NCBI GenBank assembly: GCA_963811775.1
Contig: CAWESO010000001.1
Span: forward strand, 186,001 to 250,000
DNA from: Chersky-840 sp963811775
Lineage (GTDB): Bacteria; Actinomycetota; Acidimicrobiia; Acidimicrobiales; UBA8190
Length of the DNA: 64,000 bases
Direction of reading: 5' to 3'
Part shown: positions 37,752 through 46,712 of the stretch, piece after piece
Position numbering within the stretch: the stretch's first letter is position 1
Layout: the number at the start of each line of letters is the position of its first letter
Translations under genes and position numbers: made by a program
Notes under the pieces: generated by a model
The model's database searches: none
Told to the model about the DNA's origin: nothing
What the model saw: only the letters and a program-made list of their open reading frames with translations

Positions 37752-39005
37752 TCACGACATCTTCCCGGCCGCCTCGATGCAGGACCGCATGAGCCGGAAG
37801 CTCCTGGTGTCGCCCGTGGTGCCGATGTCCATCCGGTTCATGACATATCCCATGCCGAGCCCGAGGTCGGGATCGGCCCACCCCGCCGAGCCCCCCATGC
37901 CGAAGTGCCCGAACGCCCTCGGGCCTCCGAGCCCTGCCGCGGCGATGAGGCCGGTGTTGACGTTGAAGCCCATTCCCCACTGGATGTCGAGCCCGAGCAG
38001 CACCCGGTCGGGGCCGTGGGTCTGTGGCTGCACGGCCCGGTCGACCTGTGCGGGCGAGAGGATCCGGAACATGGAGCCCGAGGGCGTCTTCACCTCGTCG
38101 ACGCACGCCCCGTACAACAGGGCGAGCGACCGGGCGTCACAGATCCCGTTGGCGGCGGGGATCTCAGCGGCGTGCAGCCGCGGGCTGTGCCACACCTCTT
38201 CATTGCTGAGCGCACCCCCCGGCGCCGACAACGCCTTGAACAACGGTCCGTCGGGGGCGAAGTAGGTCTTGGCCAACTCGGCCAGCTCGGCGAGGTCCGG
38301 TCCCCCGGCCGTACCGGCGGTGCCCCCCGATCCCGGCGACGGCGCCCGCCCCGAGGTCAGCGCGTCGATGAAGGAGACGAGCCGAGCCACGCGGGGCTCC
38401 TCCGACGCCGGAAGTCCGATGAAGAATTCGGCGCCGAGCGGCTCGGCGATCTCGGTGCGCAGATAGGTCCCGACGCTCACCCCCGTCACGCGGCGCACCA
38501 CCTCACCCACCAGCCACCCGTAGGTGGTGGCGTGGTATCCGTGGTCGGTTCCCGGGGGCCACGAGGGCGCCTGGCGTTCCAGCGCCTCGACGACGGGATC
38601 CCACCGCACCATCTCGTCGAACGTCATCGTGCCGTCGATCCAGGCCAGGCCGGCCCGGTGGGCGAGGAGGTCGGCCACCGTGACCGTCTCCTTCCCGGCT
38701 TGGGCGAACTCGGGCCAGTAGGTGACCACCGGCGCCTCGGGGTCGATGACCCCCTGCTCGATCAGGCGGTTGGCGCACATGGCGACGGCACCCTTGGTCG
38801 TCGAGTACACGAGCACCAGGCTGTCTTCTTCCCAGGGCGACTCGGTGCGGGCGTCGGCAATCCCACCCCAGAGGTCGACCACCTTCTCGCCGCGGCAGTA
38901 GGCGCCGAAAGCCGCCCCGATCTCAGTCCCCGCATCGAAGTTCGCCTGGAAGGCGTCACGAACTCCTTCGAAGCCCGGAGCCACCCATCCGTTGGTCGTC
39001 GTCAT
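37752..39005 (-). CDS. serine hydrolase, class C beta-lactamase/EstB-like esterase
   Basis: Protein of 417 residues of the beta-lactamase-like esterase family. The nucleophile and lysine are in the SxxK motif of LVYSTTKGAVAM, the Tyr in YHATTYGWLVGEV, and a C-terminal FGHFGMGGSAGWADP segment replaces the KTG box, as in EstB esterases. There is no signal peptide, so it is cytoplasmic. ATG at 39005 was chosen because GGGGGAG lies eight bases upstream; the open frame upstream is not conserved. It is more likely an esterase than a drug-resistance enzyme. Confidence 0.88.
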   Translation of the reverse strand: MTTTNGWVAPGFEGVRDAFQANFDAGTEIGAAFGAYCRGEKVVDLWGGIADARTESPWEEDSLVLVYSTTKGAVAMCANRLIEQGVIDPEAPVVTYWPEFAQAGKETVTVADLLAHRAGLAWIDGTMTFDEMVRWDPVVEALERQAPSWPPGTDHGYHATTYGWLVGEVVRRVTGVSVGTYLRTEIAEPLGAEFFIGLPASEEPRVARLVSFIDALTSGRAPSPGSGGTAGTAGGPDLAELAELAKTYFAPDGPLFKALSAPGGALSNEEVWHSPRLHAAEIPAANGICDARSLALLYGACVDEVKTPSGSMFRILSPAQVDRAVQPQTHGPDRVLLGLDIQWGMGFNVNTGLIAAAGLGGPRAFGHFGMGGSAGWADPDLGLGMGYVMNRMDIGTTGDTRSFRLMRSCIEAAGKMS

Positions 39006-39207
39006 CGGTCGATCTCCCCCGTCATCGGTCTCATACGGCGAACGAATCGAGGCTATTGCCTGCACGTCCCGGTGCGCATGCCGGCTCGTCGGCGCGCTCG
39101 GGCGAGACAGCTGGCCGTCGACGAAGGATCGGCGGGCGCCAGGTGGCCTCAGCGCGTCGGACACTCGGAGATGTGCCCCGCCGATGGGTCTGGCATCATG
39201 AGCCGCC

Positions 39208-39402
39208 GTGCCGCGCCAGCCCAGACCGTCGAAACATCGGATCAAGGTGCGTCACCGTCGCGACCTGTGGATGGTTTCGTGCTCGTGTGACTGGTCCGAG
39301 CACACGGTGTCGAGGTTCAGCGCCTTGATGGCGATGCACCGTCATCAAGGCGCGCCAGGACAACGAGGTCTTCCCGACCACATGCGCCACGCGCAAGGCT
39401 GA
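39208..39402 (+). CDS. small hypothetical protein with Cys/His residues
   Basis: Possible 64-residue protein from GTG 39208. The stretch WMVSCSCDWSEHTVSRFSAL followed by MAMHRHQG has a CxC and several His, a pattern seen in small metal-binding or damage-type proteins of actinobacteria. The ribosome binding site is poor. I do not recognise the family and keep this as a plausible gene only. It is divergent from the serine hydrolase. Confidence 0.45.
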   Translation: MPRQPRPSKHRIKVRHRRDLWMVSCSCDWSEHTVSRFSALMAMHRHQGAPGQRGLPDHMRHAQG

Positions 39403-39574
39403 CACCGGTCGCGTCACGGTGACACCGCCGCCGGGTGCAGCCCGCCACGCGTGTCGCCCGGGAGACGCCGTGTGCCGTCCTCGCGGGGGGAATGGGCCGA
39501 CCCGGGTGTTATCTGCGTGTCGCCGGACCGCCCCGCATGGCGCGATCACGGCGGAGACGACCGGAGGGACGAAC

Positions 39575-39649
39575 ATGCGAGGACTCCGTACCCGTCTCGC
39601 CGGCCGCCCCCGACCACGGTCGTCCCGACGCCGCGCCCGCACCGCATGA
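39575..39649 (+). CDS. 24-residue Arg-rich leader peptide coupled to the formyltransferase
   Basis: Short ORF from ATG 39575 with a strong binding site (GGAGGG) six bases upstream. It encodes 24 residues of which ten are Arg, starting MRGLRTRLAGRPRPRS. Its TGA overlaps the ATG of the formyltransferase (ATGA at 39646-39649), and that gene has no binding site of its own. The layout suggests translational coupling or an arginine-sensitive leader. The peptide itself may have no other role. Confidence 0.6.
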   Translation: MRGLRTRLAGRPRPRSSRRRARTA

Positions 39650-40446
39650 CCGCCGAAGTGCCCGGGTCGTCGCGGCGCGTCGTCGTGCTGGCCAGAGCCA
39701 ACGAGGCTACCGCCATCACGGTCAACTACCTCGCGGCCCGTTTCGACGACATCGTCACCGTGGTCGAGCAGTCGGGATCGCGCGTCGCCCTGGCCCGGCG
39801 CCGCGCCCGACGACTGGGATGGCGCGCCGTCGCCGGACAGCTGGCCTTCACCACCTTGGCTCTGCCCGTGCTGGCGCGCCGCGGACGCGCCCGCGTGGAG
39901 GCGATCCTGGCCGACGCGGGACTCGATGCCAGTCCGGTGACGGGCGTGCGGGAGGTGGCGTCGGTGAACTCGCCGGAGAGCATCGCCTTGCTCCAGGCCC
40001 TGGCGCCCGCCGTGGTGGTGGTGCAGGGCACACGCATCATCTCGCCCGCGGTCCTGGCCGCGGTCGACTGCCCCTTCGTCAACACCCATGCGGGCATCAC
40101 GCCGCGCTATCGGGGCATGCACGGCGGCTACTGGGCGCTGACCGAGGGACGCCCCGATCTCGTGGGGACCACCGTGCACCTGGTGGACGCCGGGATCGAC
40201 ACCGGCTCCGTCCTGGCGCGCGCCTACTTCGCCCCCGGGCCCGACGACTCCATCGCCACCTATCCCTACCTGCATCTGGTGGCGGGCCTGCCCGCCCTGG
40301 CCGAGCAGGTGGCGCTCCTGATGGCGGGGCGCCCGACGTCGCCGGCCCCGTCGCCGGCCCCGGCGGCACCCGACGAGTCACGCCTGTGGTGGCACCCCAC
40401 CTTGGGGGGGTACCTGGTGCGACGCTGGCGCCGCGGGGTGCGCTGA
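39646..40446 (+). CDS. formyltransferase family protein
   Basis: Folate-dependent formyltransferase-like protein of 266 residues. The core motif FVNTHAGITPRYRGMHGGYWAL holds the Asn and His used by formyl-transferring enzymes. It is followed by GTTVHLVDAGIDTGSVLA, where the catalytic Asp is expected. It is shorter than Met-tRNA formyltransferase and lacks its C-terminal tRNA domain, so a small-molecule or amino-sugar substrate is likelier. ATG at 39646 overlaps the leader-peptide stop. It lies just before an exopolysaccharide-type locus, which supports N-formylation of a nucleotide sugar (inference). Confidence 0.78.
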   Translation: MTAEVPGSSRRVVVLARANEATAITVNYLAARFDDIVTVVEQSGSRVALARRRARRLGWRAVAGQLAFTTLALPVLARRGRARVEAILADAGLDASPVTGVREVASVNSPESIALLQALAPAVVVVQGTRIISPAVLAAVDCPFVNTHAGITPRYRGMHGGYWALTEGRPDLVGTTVHLVDAGIDTGSVLARAYFAPGPDDSIATYPYLHLVAGLPALAEQVALLMAGRPTSPAPSPAPAAPDESRLWWHPTLGGYLVRRWRRGVR

Positions 40447-40560
40447 GGCGAAGGCCCGGGGGCGCCTCGTGGTGCCGGGCACCGGGCGCCTTATGATCCT
40501 TATGATATTGACGTTTGCGCAGTCACACTCGTTGCGACGAGCGCCGGGGGGCGGCCGAGC

Positions 40561-41925
40561 TTGACCAGATGGGCGCTGGGAATCATCGGATTGGCGGGCG
40601 CGCTGGGCGTGGCTCTGGAGCTCGCGGGCGTCCATTCCGCCGTCCGGACGGCATTGGTGCTGCTGTTTCTCGCCACCGCACCGACGGCGGCCGTCGCCGG
40701 GCTGCTGCGGACCGTCGACGCGCTCGCCCGTCTCGTGATCGCGTGTACGACCACCATCGTCCTTCTGGCCCTGACGGCGATCATCATGCTGAGCGAGGGG
40801 ATCTGGTCCCCCACGGGGGGTCTGCTGGCGGTGGTGGGCGTCACCGCGGCGTGTGCCACGGCGCAGGTGCCTGCGGTCAGACAGCGATTCACGGCGAAGA
40901 CAGCCACGTGGCGGATGGCCGTGCAGAGCCGGTTGGCGCTGAGCAACGGGCAAGCCCTCTCGACGCACAGTGGCTCACTCGACCGGTTCCTCGCCGGGAT
41001 CCGTGTTAGAACGGACTCGCCGACGAGATACAGGTACCGCCACGATCGTCAGCTTCTGGAGGAGCTGTCGGCCAAGCCGTCGTCGTGGTCTCCGGTGCCT
41101 CGGGAAGTGCTCGAGCACGTCTTCCGCGGCGAGGGCGAGCCGAGACAGCCGCCGGTCTTCACCCGGGGGGACGGGGTGGCCCTTCTGTACCCGAGGTGCC
41201 TCAACCTCTTCACGGGCGAATCCGAGAGCTGCAAGACGTGGGCGAGCCTGCTGGCGGTGGCCCAGGAGATTCGCAAGGGCAATGTGGTCTGCATCATCGA
41301 TTTCGAGGACTCGGCCGATACGACGATCGACCGCCTCCGCCAACTCGGGCTCACCGAGGCACAGATCACCGACGGGATCGTGTACTGCTCACCGGACTCG
41401 CCCTTCGACATCGTGGCCCAGGCGCACCTCGAGAGGCACTTGGGCAACTTATGCAACTCGTCCAACCGCAAGCTCACGCTGGCCGTGGTGGACAGCGTCA
41501 ACGAGGCCATGCTGATCGAGGGACTCGACCCCGATGTGGGGGGCGACACGGCGCGCTTCTACCGTGGCCTGCCGCGCTGGCTCAAAGACCGGGGCCCTGC
41601 TGTCCTGCTCATCGAGCACACGACCAAGGGCGGCGACTCCCGGAGCCGGGGGGCGAGCGCCTCCGAGCGGGCCATCAACGGCCTGGACGGCGCCGCCTAC
41701 AGCTTCGTGGAGATGTCCCCGTTCGGTGCCGGCGTGGCCGGAAAGGTGAGGGTGTCGGTGTCGAAGGACCGTGGCGGCTTCATCAGGGAACACGCCCCCG
41801 CCAAGGTCGTGGGAACCCTCCTGCTCTCGTCCTCGGCCCAGGACGGGTCCGTGAGCGCATCGTTCGCCCCGCCGCCGGGGAGGCGGTCGGCGAGCAGACA
41901 GATACCGTCAAAACCGTCGGAGTGA
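40561..41925 (+). CDS. membrane-anchored RecA-like (AAA_25/RepA-type) ATPase
   Basis: Protein of 454 residues. Residues 1-110 form three or four hydrophobic segments (for example ALVLLFLATAPTAAVAGLL and ACTTTIVLLALTAIIML). The rest resembles the RepA/AAA_25 P-loop family: GESESCKTW at 219-227 as Walker A, VVCIIDFED as Walker B and AVLLIEHTTKGG downstream. The usual Gly before the Walker Lys is Cys224 here, which is odd. RepA-type ATPases are normally soluble, so the membrane fusion is unusual. The start is TTG 40561 with a G-rich run upstream. It opens the polysaccharide locus and might energise or regulate export or polymerisation; that is inference. Confidence 0.75.
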   Translation: MTRWALGIIGLAGALGVALELAGVHSAVRTALVLLFLATAPTAAVAGLLRTVDALARLVIACTTTIVLLALTAIIMLSEGIWSPTGGLLAVVGVTAACATAQVPAVRQRFTAKTATWRMAVQSRLALSNGQALSTHSGSLDRFLAGIRVRTDSPTRYRYRHDRQLLEELSAKPSSWSPVPREVLEHVFRGEGEPRQPPVFTRGDGVALLYPRCLNLFTGESESCKTWASLLAVAQEIRKGNVVCIIDFEDSADTTIDRLRQLGLTEAQITDGIVYCSPDSPFDIVAQAHLERHLGNLCNSSNRKLTLAVVDSVNEAMLIEGLDPDVGGDTARFYRGLPRWLKDRGPAVLLIEHTTKGGDSRSRGASASERAINGLDGAAYSFVEMSPFGAGVAGKVRVSVSKDRGGFIREHAPAKVVGTLLLSSSAQDGSVSASFAPPPGRRSASRQIPSKPSE

Positions 41926-42231
41926 GCGGCGCGACCGGGACATTGGGCCCGGTCGACCACGGCATACCGCCTGTGGTCCTGACTGAGCATTTTCCGCACA
42001 AAGCGAGACCCTGACTCCTGTACGTGCCCATTTCACGCTGAAGCCCGTTCCCGGATGCGTCTGCGTCGTCGCGTCGCGACATGCGGACCCCGGCGCCGTG
42101 CGGCTCGACCGGCGCGACTCCCGACCTGAACGAAATCTGTCGACCGCACGTATAGGTAACCACGATCGACGCTTGGCGTCGCGACTCGGAGCGCGCCGAC
42201 GAGGTCGTGAAAGCGTGAAGGAAGGAAAACA
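41926..42231. other. intergenic region with no recognised gene, leading to a small ORF
   Basis: About 300 bases, less GC-rich than the neighbouring genes. I see no conserved ORF. A TATAGG near 42151-42156 might be a -10 element for the small ORF at 42232, but no convincing -35 partner is seen. Confidence 0.5.
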
Positions 42232-42312
42232 ATGGCCGAATTGCACGCGGTCTTCTACGACGACGTGACAGCGGTAGCTGTGCTGTCACAGCAGCAACAC
42301 GAGTGGGCCTAA
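42232..42312 (+). CDS. 26-residue small ORF with a strong ribosome binding site
   Basis: ATG 42232 follows AAGGAAGG by about six bases, the best binding site in this locus. It encodes 26 residues beginning MAELHAVFYDDVTAVAV and ending QQQHEWA, then TAA with a second in-line TAA shortly after. There is no signal peptide, no TM segment and no Cys. The message contains a perfect eight-base hairpin within the ORF. It may be a leader peptide, a small regulator, or a precursor peptide for the locus; I do not recognise it. Confidence 0.5.
   Translation: MAELHAVFYDDVTAVAVLSQQQHEWA
42265..42289 (+). promoter_or_regulatory. inverted repeat inside the 26-residue ORF
   Basis: GTGACAGC (42265-42272) and GCTGTCAC (42282-42289) form a perfect eight-base stem with a nine-base loop. 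It has no T-tract, so it is not a simple terminator. It could slow translation of the small ORF or bind a protein; the arms share GTGACA/TGTCAC with the palindrome upstream of mreB. Confidence 0.45.
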
Positions 42313-42572
42313 TAACCATTGACCACTCCACGATCAATAGAACACCCAGAGCCAGCATCGAGCGCAGTCGGTGCACTTCACCGCGTCATGCCGTGATAAC
42401 AAGACGTGGAGTGATGTAAGGGCAACCCCGGGTGCCGATGTACGTGGTTTTACTCGGCATTGCGTGACCAAAGAACACTTGATGTGAGATTTCTGGTGAC
42501 ACAAGAAGGGTTCAGTGGCTATTGTCAGGCGCGCTTGAGGCCTGTCGACCTCAACAAAGGCGGGTGGGCGGA

Positions 42573-44420
42573 ATGAGCATCACACCGACAATGGACCATG
42601 AACGCCCCGGAGTCGGACTTGAGCAAACCCAGTATCGGCCGGTCTCCGATGCCCTCGCTATCGCGCCGACCGTGAGCGTCGTCATCCCCGTGAAGGACGA
42701 GGCGCTGAACCTCCCGATCGTGCTGCGGTCGCTGCCGGCCTGGGTCGACGAGGTGGTGCTGGTGGACGGGCATTCGCAAGACGACACCATCGCCGTGGCC
42801 CGGCAGTGTCGGCCCGACATCAAGGTCATCACCCAGCCCCACAAAGGGAAGGGCGATGCCCTGCGCGCCGGGTTCAAGGCGTGCACGAGCGACATCGTGG
42901 TCATGATGGACGGTGACGGTTCCACCGCAGGCGAGGAGATCGTCCGCTTCGTGAGTGCCCTGGTGGCCGGGGCCGACTACGCCAAGGGTTCGCGCTTCGC
43001 CAACAGCGGGGGCAGTGACGACATCACCCCCGGCCGGCGGTTGGGCAACCATGTCCTCAGCGGCATGGTGAACCTGGCCTTCGGCACCCGCTACACAGAC
43101 CTCTGCTACGGCTACAACGCGTTGTGGTCACGGCATCTGGCCGTTCTCGATCTTGACTGCGGCGGTTTCGAGATCGAGACCGTGATGAACATCCGGGCCG
43201 CCAAGGCCGACCTGCGCATCCAGGAGATCCCCAGCCACGAGCACCGTCGCGTGCACGGCGAGAGCAATCTCCGTGTGTTTCTCGACGGCTGGCGGATCCT
43301 CAAAGCGATCAGGACCGAGGTCGCGGCCAGTCTCCGGCGACGGGCACCGGGTGAGAACGCCGCGTCGTCGGCCCCGATCCCGCTCGGAGCCCGCCCCACG
43401 CAGCACGCGCCGTTGTCGGAGGACCCGTCGCCCGCGATGCCCACGATGATCTCCGTCGTGATCTGTGCCCACGCGCACGAGCGCTGGAACGAGACCTGCG
43501 CGGCGATCGACTCGGTCCGGGAGCAGAGCTTCCCGAACAAAGAGCTGATCGTGGTGGTCGACCACAACCCGGCGCTGCATGCGGCACTGGTGGCGGCGTA
43601 TCCCGATATGACGGTGGTCGAGAACGGCCAGGAACGAGGTCTCTCGGGAGCCAGGAACACCGGCATCGCCCTCACCCGGGGTGACGTCGTGGCCTTTCTC
43701 GACGATGACGCCGTGGCCGACCCCGACTGGCTGAAGTTCTTCGCCGACTCCTTCGCCGACCCGGCCGTCATCGGCGTCGGGGGCCTCACACTGGCCGACT
43801 GGAGAGTCCCGCGCCCGTCGTGGTTCCCGGCCGAGTTCGACTGGGTGGTGGGGTGCAACTACCGCGGCATGTCCGAAGCGGGAACGCCGGTGCGAAATCT
43901 CCTCGGTGGGAATTCGTCGTTCCGACGGGAGGCCTTCGAGGTGGCGGGAGGATTCCAGAACGGCATCGGACGGTCAGCCGGCAAGCACCCGCTCGGCTGC
44001 GAGGAGACCGAGTTCTGCATCAGGCTGATCCAGCAGTCGCCCGGATCGCTCCTGGTCATCGACGAGCGCGCCATGATCTGGCATCTGGTCCCCCCCGACC
44101 GCAGCCGGCTCTCCTACTTCCACCGTCGCTGCTATGCCGAAGGCCTCTCCAAGGCACTGGTCACCGCCAGCGTGGGAGCGCGCGACGGGCTCTCGGCCGA
44201 ACGCCGGTACACGACGCGGACGCTGCCCGTGGGGGCGGCTCGTGGGCTGAGGGACTTCCTGCGCGGCGACGTGTCGGGACTGGGCAAGGCCGGGACCATC
44301 ACCACCGGCGTGAGCTCCACGGTGGCGGGCTACGTCGTCGGCACGGTGACGAGGCGGGCGCGACGGTTCCGGAGCGCCGGTGCGGGAAGACTGGCGGCGC
44401 GCGTCGCCCCCCGGACGTGA
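42573..44420 (+). CDS. double-domain family 2 glycosyltransferase
   Basis: Protein of 615 residues carrying two GT2 domains in tandem. Domain 1 (about residues 30-270) is dolichol-phosphate-mannose-synthase-like: VSVVIPVKDEALNLPIVLRS, VDGHSQDDT, the DxD-type MMDGDGST and GSRF. Domain 2 (about 305-560) starts ISVVICAHAHERW and shows LSGARNTGIALTRGDVVAF, LDDDAVADPDW and the acceptor-side GCEETEFCIRL. The ATG at 42573 follows a G-rich segment. The two activities probably add consecutive sugars, one to a polyprenyl carrier. The deacetylase gene overlaps by four bases. Confidence 0.9.
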   Translation: MSITPTMDHERPGVGLEQTQYRPVSDALAIAPTVSVVIPVKDEALNLPIVLRSLPAWVDEVVLVDGHSQDDTIAVARQCRPDIKVITQPHKGKGDALRAGFKACTSDIVVMMDGDGSTAGEEIVRFVSALVAGADYAKGSRFANSGGSDDITPGRRLGNHVLSGMVNLAFGTRYTDLCYGYNALWSRHLAVLDLDCGGFEIETVMNIRAAKADLRIQEIPSHEHRRVHGESNLRVFLDGWRILKAIRTEVAASLRRRAPGENAASSAPIPLGARPTQHAPLSEDPSPAMPTMISVVICAHAHERWNETCAAIDSVREQSFPNKELIVVVDHNPALHAALVAAYPDMTVVENGQERGLSGARNTGIALTRGDVVAFLDDDAVADPDWLKFFADSFADPAVIGVGGLTLADWRVPRPSWFPAEFDWVVGCNYRGMSEAGTPVRNLLGGNSSFRREAFEVAGGFQNGIGRSAGKHPLGCEETEFCIRLIQQSPGSLLVIDERAMIWHLVPPDRSRLSYFHRRCYAEGLSKALVTASVGARDGLSAERRYTTRTLPVGAARGLRDFLRGDVSGLGKAGTITTGVSSTVAGYVVGTVTRRARRFRSAGAGRLAARVAPRT

Positions 44421-45229
44421 CGATGGGACAGCCTGCGGCGGTGCCGATCCTCATGTACCACGAGATCGCTCCGCCCTCGGAGACCGACAGCCACCTGGCG
44501 GTCTCCCCCGACGCCTTCGCCGACCAGCTCGCGTACCTCCACGACGAGGGCTTTCACACGGTCACCACGGACGAGGTGTCCAGGGCCGTGGCCGGTGGCG
44601 ACGACACGCTGCCCGACCGGGCCGTGGCGCTCACCTTCGACGACGGGTTCGCCGATTTCCACAGCCGGGCCCTGCCCTTGCTCGAGCACCACGGCTTCAC
44701 GGCCACGGTCTTCGTCACCACGGGCTGGGTGCAAGATGCCGGGCCGCTGCCGGCCGGGCAACGGCCCGGCCCCATGCTCAGCTGGAGCCAGATCGAGGAG
44801 GCGGCCCGCAGCGGGATCGAGATCGGCGGGCACAGCCGCCTGCATCCCCAGCTGGACCAGCTGCCGCCGGCCCTGCTGCGCGAAGAGCTGTACCTGAGCA
44901 AGGCGAAGCTCGAGGACAAGCTCGGGTCCCGGGTCAGGGGCCTGGCCTATCCGTTCGGGTACTCGAACGCCGCGGTCAGGTCGATGGCGCGGGAGCTGGG
45001 GCACCGCTACGGCTGCGCCGTCGGCAACCTGATGATCGGAGACGCGCCCGATCTCTTCGCGCTGCCCCGGCTCACCGTGGGCCCGCGGACCGGGATGTCG
45101 ATGTTCCAGCAACTCGTCCAGGGAAAGAACCTGGGGCGGATCTACCTCAAGACCCGGGCCCTGACCAAGGGGTGGGCGGTCGTCAGGCGCTCGAAGGCCG
45201 CCTTGGGCGGCGTTGCCCGTGACCACTAG
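44417..45229 (+). CDS. polysaccharide deacetylase (NodB-type, CE4)
   Basis: Metal-dependent deacetylase of 270 residues, acting on N-acetylated sugars. It has ILMYHEIAPP, the catalytic TFDDGFADFHSRALPLLEHHG motif, the metal His pair of IGGHSRLHPQL and RGLAYPFGYSN. GTG at 44417 overlaps the glycosyltransferase stop (GTGA). No signal peptide is seen, so it may act on a lipid-linked intermediate on the inner face, or be exported by another route. The flippase gene overlaps its end. Confidence 0.92.
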   Translation: MTMGQPAAVPILMYHEIAPPSETDSHLAVSPDAFADQLAYLHDEGFHTVTTDEVSRAVAGGDDTLPDRAVALTFDDGFADFHSRALPLLEHHGFTATVFVTTGWVQDAGPLPAGQRPGPMLSWSQIEEAARSGIEIGGHSRLHPQLDQLPPALLREELYLSKAKLEDKLGSRVRGLAYPFGYSNAAVRSMARELGHRYGCAVGNLMIGDAPDLFALPRLTVGPRTGMSMFQQLVQGKNLGRIYLKTRALTKGWAVVRRSKAALGGVARDH

Positions 45230-46712
45230 CCCCACCTCCCCCGACGGTGCCGTCGCGGAGACGACGCGCCCCCGTCGCGCCACGCCGCTGGCCACCGACG
45301 TGCTTCGGCCCATGGCGCCGCGCCCCGAGACGCCGGCCCCGTCGCCCGCACCCGTGCCGGTCCGGGGGCGCCCCCGACACGCGCCGCCGCGGTCGGGGAC
45401 AGTGCGCCGGCGGCTGCGGGGCGTGCGCGCCCAGCTCGCCGACCCCCTGACCTTCAACGGCTACACGCTGATCGCCAACAGTGCGGTGACCGGGGGCCTC
45501 GGCCTCGTCTACTGGCTGCTCATGGCCCGCCTCTACCCCACCGCCGCGGTCGGGATCGCGTCGGCCGCATACGCGGCGATGAACCTGCTCGCCGGCATCA
45601 CGGCACAGAGCTTCAACGGCGCCTTGACCCGCTTCATCCCCCAAGCCGGGCTGCGGACGCGGACGTTCATCGTCCGCTCCTATGCGGTGAGCGTGGTGGC
45701 GTCGATCGGGGTGGCGGTGGTCTTCGTGCTCACGATCAGGTCGTGGGGCTCCACCTATTCCGAGCTCGGTGGGCCCGTGACCGGCGTGGTCTTCGTCGCC
45801 TGCGTGGCGGCCTGGGCCATCTTCACCATCCAAGACAGCGTCCTCGTCGGCCTGCGCGGCGCCTTCTGGGTGCTCGTGGAGAACGGCATCTTCGGCGTCG
45901 TCAAGCTCGTCCTGCTGGTGGCGCTCGTCACCGCCTTGCCGCGCCACCTCGGCATCTACGTGTCGTGGATGCTTCCTGCCGTCGTGGCCGTCCCGCTGAT
46001 CAACGCCCTCATCTTCGGGCGGCTCGTCCCCCGGCACACCGCGCTGACACGTGACTTCCGGCCTCCGAGCAACCGTCAGATCGGTCGCTTCCTGGCCGGT
46101 GACTACTCCGGAGCACTGTGCCTGCTCGCCACCGGCAGCCTCATTCCCGTGGTGGTGGCGGCCCGCACCGACGCCCGACAGACCGCGTACTTCTTCGTGG
46201 CCTGGGTCATGTCGGGCATGGTCGGCATGATCGGCGTCAACATGGGCATGTCCCTCACCGTCGAGGGCGCCTTCGACGCCGGTGCGCTGGCTGCCAACTG
46301 TCGCCGGGCTCTGCGCAAGATGACGGTGCTGCTGGCACCCTGCTCGGTCCTCCTCGCCCTCTTCGCCCCCGTGTGGCTGCGGCTCTTCGGATCGGCGTAC
46401 GCCACCCACGCCACCTCGGTGCTCGAGCTGCTGGCCGCGGCCACCATCCCGACGGCGGTGACCGAGTTGTACCTGGGTGCGCTGCGAGCGCAGAACCGGA
46501 CCTCGCTCGTGGCCCTCGTCCAGTCGGCCCGAGGCGTCGTCATGCTGGCGCTCACCGTGGTCCTCACCGGCTCGCTCGGCACCGTCGGTGCAGGGGTGGC
46601 GGTCCTCGTGAGCCAAAGTGCGATCGCCCTGCTGACCAGCGTCGGGTTGTGGCACGTCCTCACCGGTCGCCGCAACCGCACGGTGGCCCTCGCCGAGGAG
46701 CCGGCCCGCTAG
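45219..46712 (+). CDS. oligosaccharide flippase, Wzx/MATE-like (MVF superfamily)
   Basis: Polytopic membrane protein of 497 residues with 12-14 hydrophobic segments after a ~70-residue Pro/Arg-rich cytoplasmic tail. The segment LTFNGYTLIANSAVTGGLGLVYWLLMARLY is typical of lipopolysaccharide and teichoic-type exporters, where helix 1 is followed by a short loop. It should flip a lipid-linked glycan. I chose GTG at 45219; TTG at 45213 is an alternative, and both overlap the deacetylase gene. The next gene begins on its stop codon (TAGTG). Confidence 0.88.
   Translation: MTTSPTSPDGAVAETTRPRRATPLATDVLRPMAPRPETPAPSPAPVPVRGRPRHAPPRSGTVRRRLRGVRAQLADPLTFNGYTLIANSAVTGGLGLVYWLLMARLYPTAAVGIASAAYAAMNLLAGITAQSFNGALTRFIPQAGLRTRTFIVRSYAVSVVASIGVAVVFVLTIRSWGSTYSELGGPVTGVVFVACVAAWAIFTIQDSVLVGLRGAFWVLVENGIFGVVKLVLLVALVTALPRHLGIYVSWMLPAVVAVPLINALIFGRLVPRHTALTRDFRPPSNRQIGRFLAGDYSGALCLLATGSLIPVVVAARTDARQTAYFFVAWVMSGMVGMIGVNMGMSLTVEGAFDAGALAANCRRALRKMTVLLAPCSVLLALFAPVWLRLFGSAYATHATSVLELLAAATIPTAVTELYLGALRAQNRTSLVALVQSARGVVMLALTVVLTGSLGTVGAGVAVLVSQSAIALLTSVGLWHVLTGRRNRTVALAEEPAR

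Noticed and set aside
37752..39005. Beta-lactamase resistance gene
   Set aside because: It has SxxK and Tyr, but no KTG and no signal peptide, which fits EstB-like esterases better.
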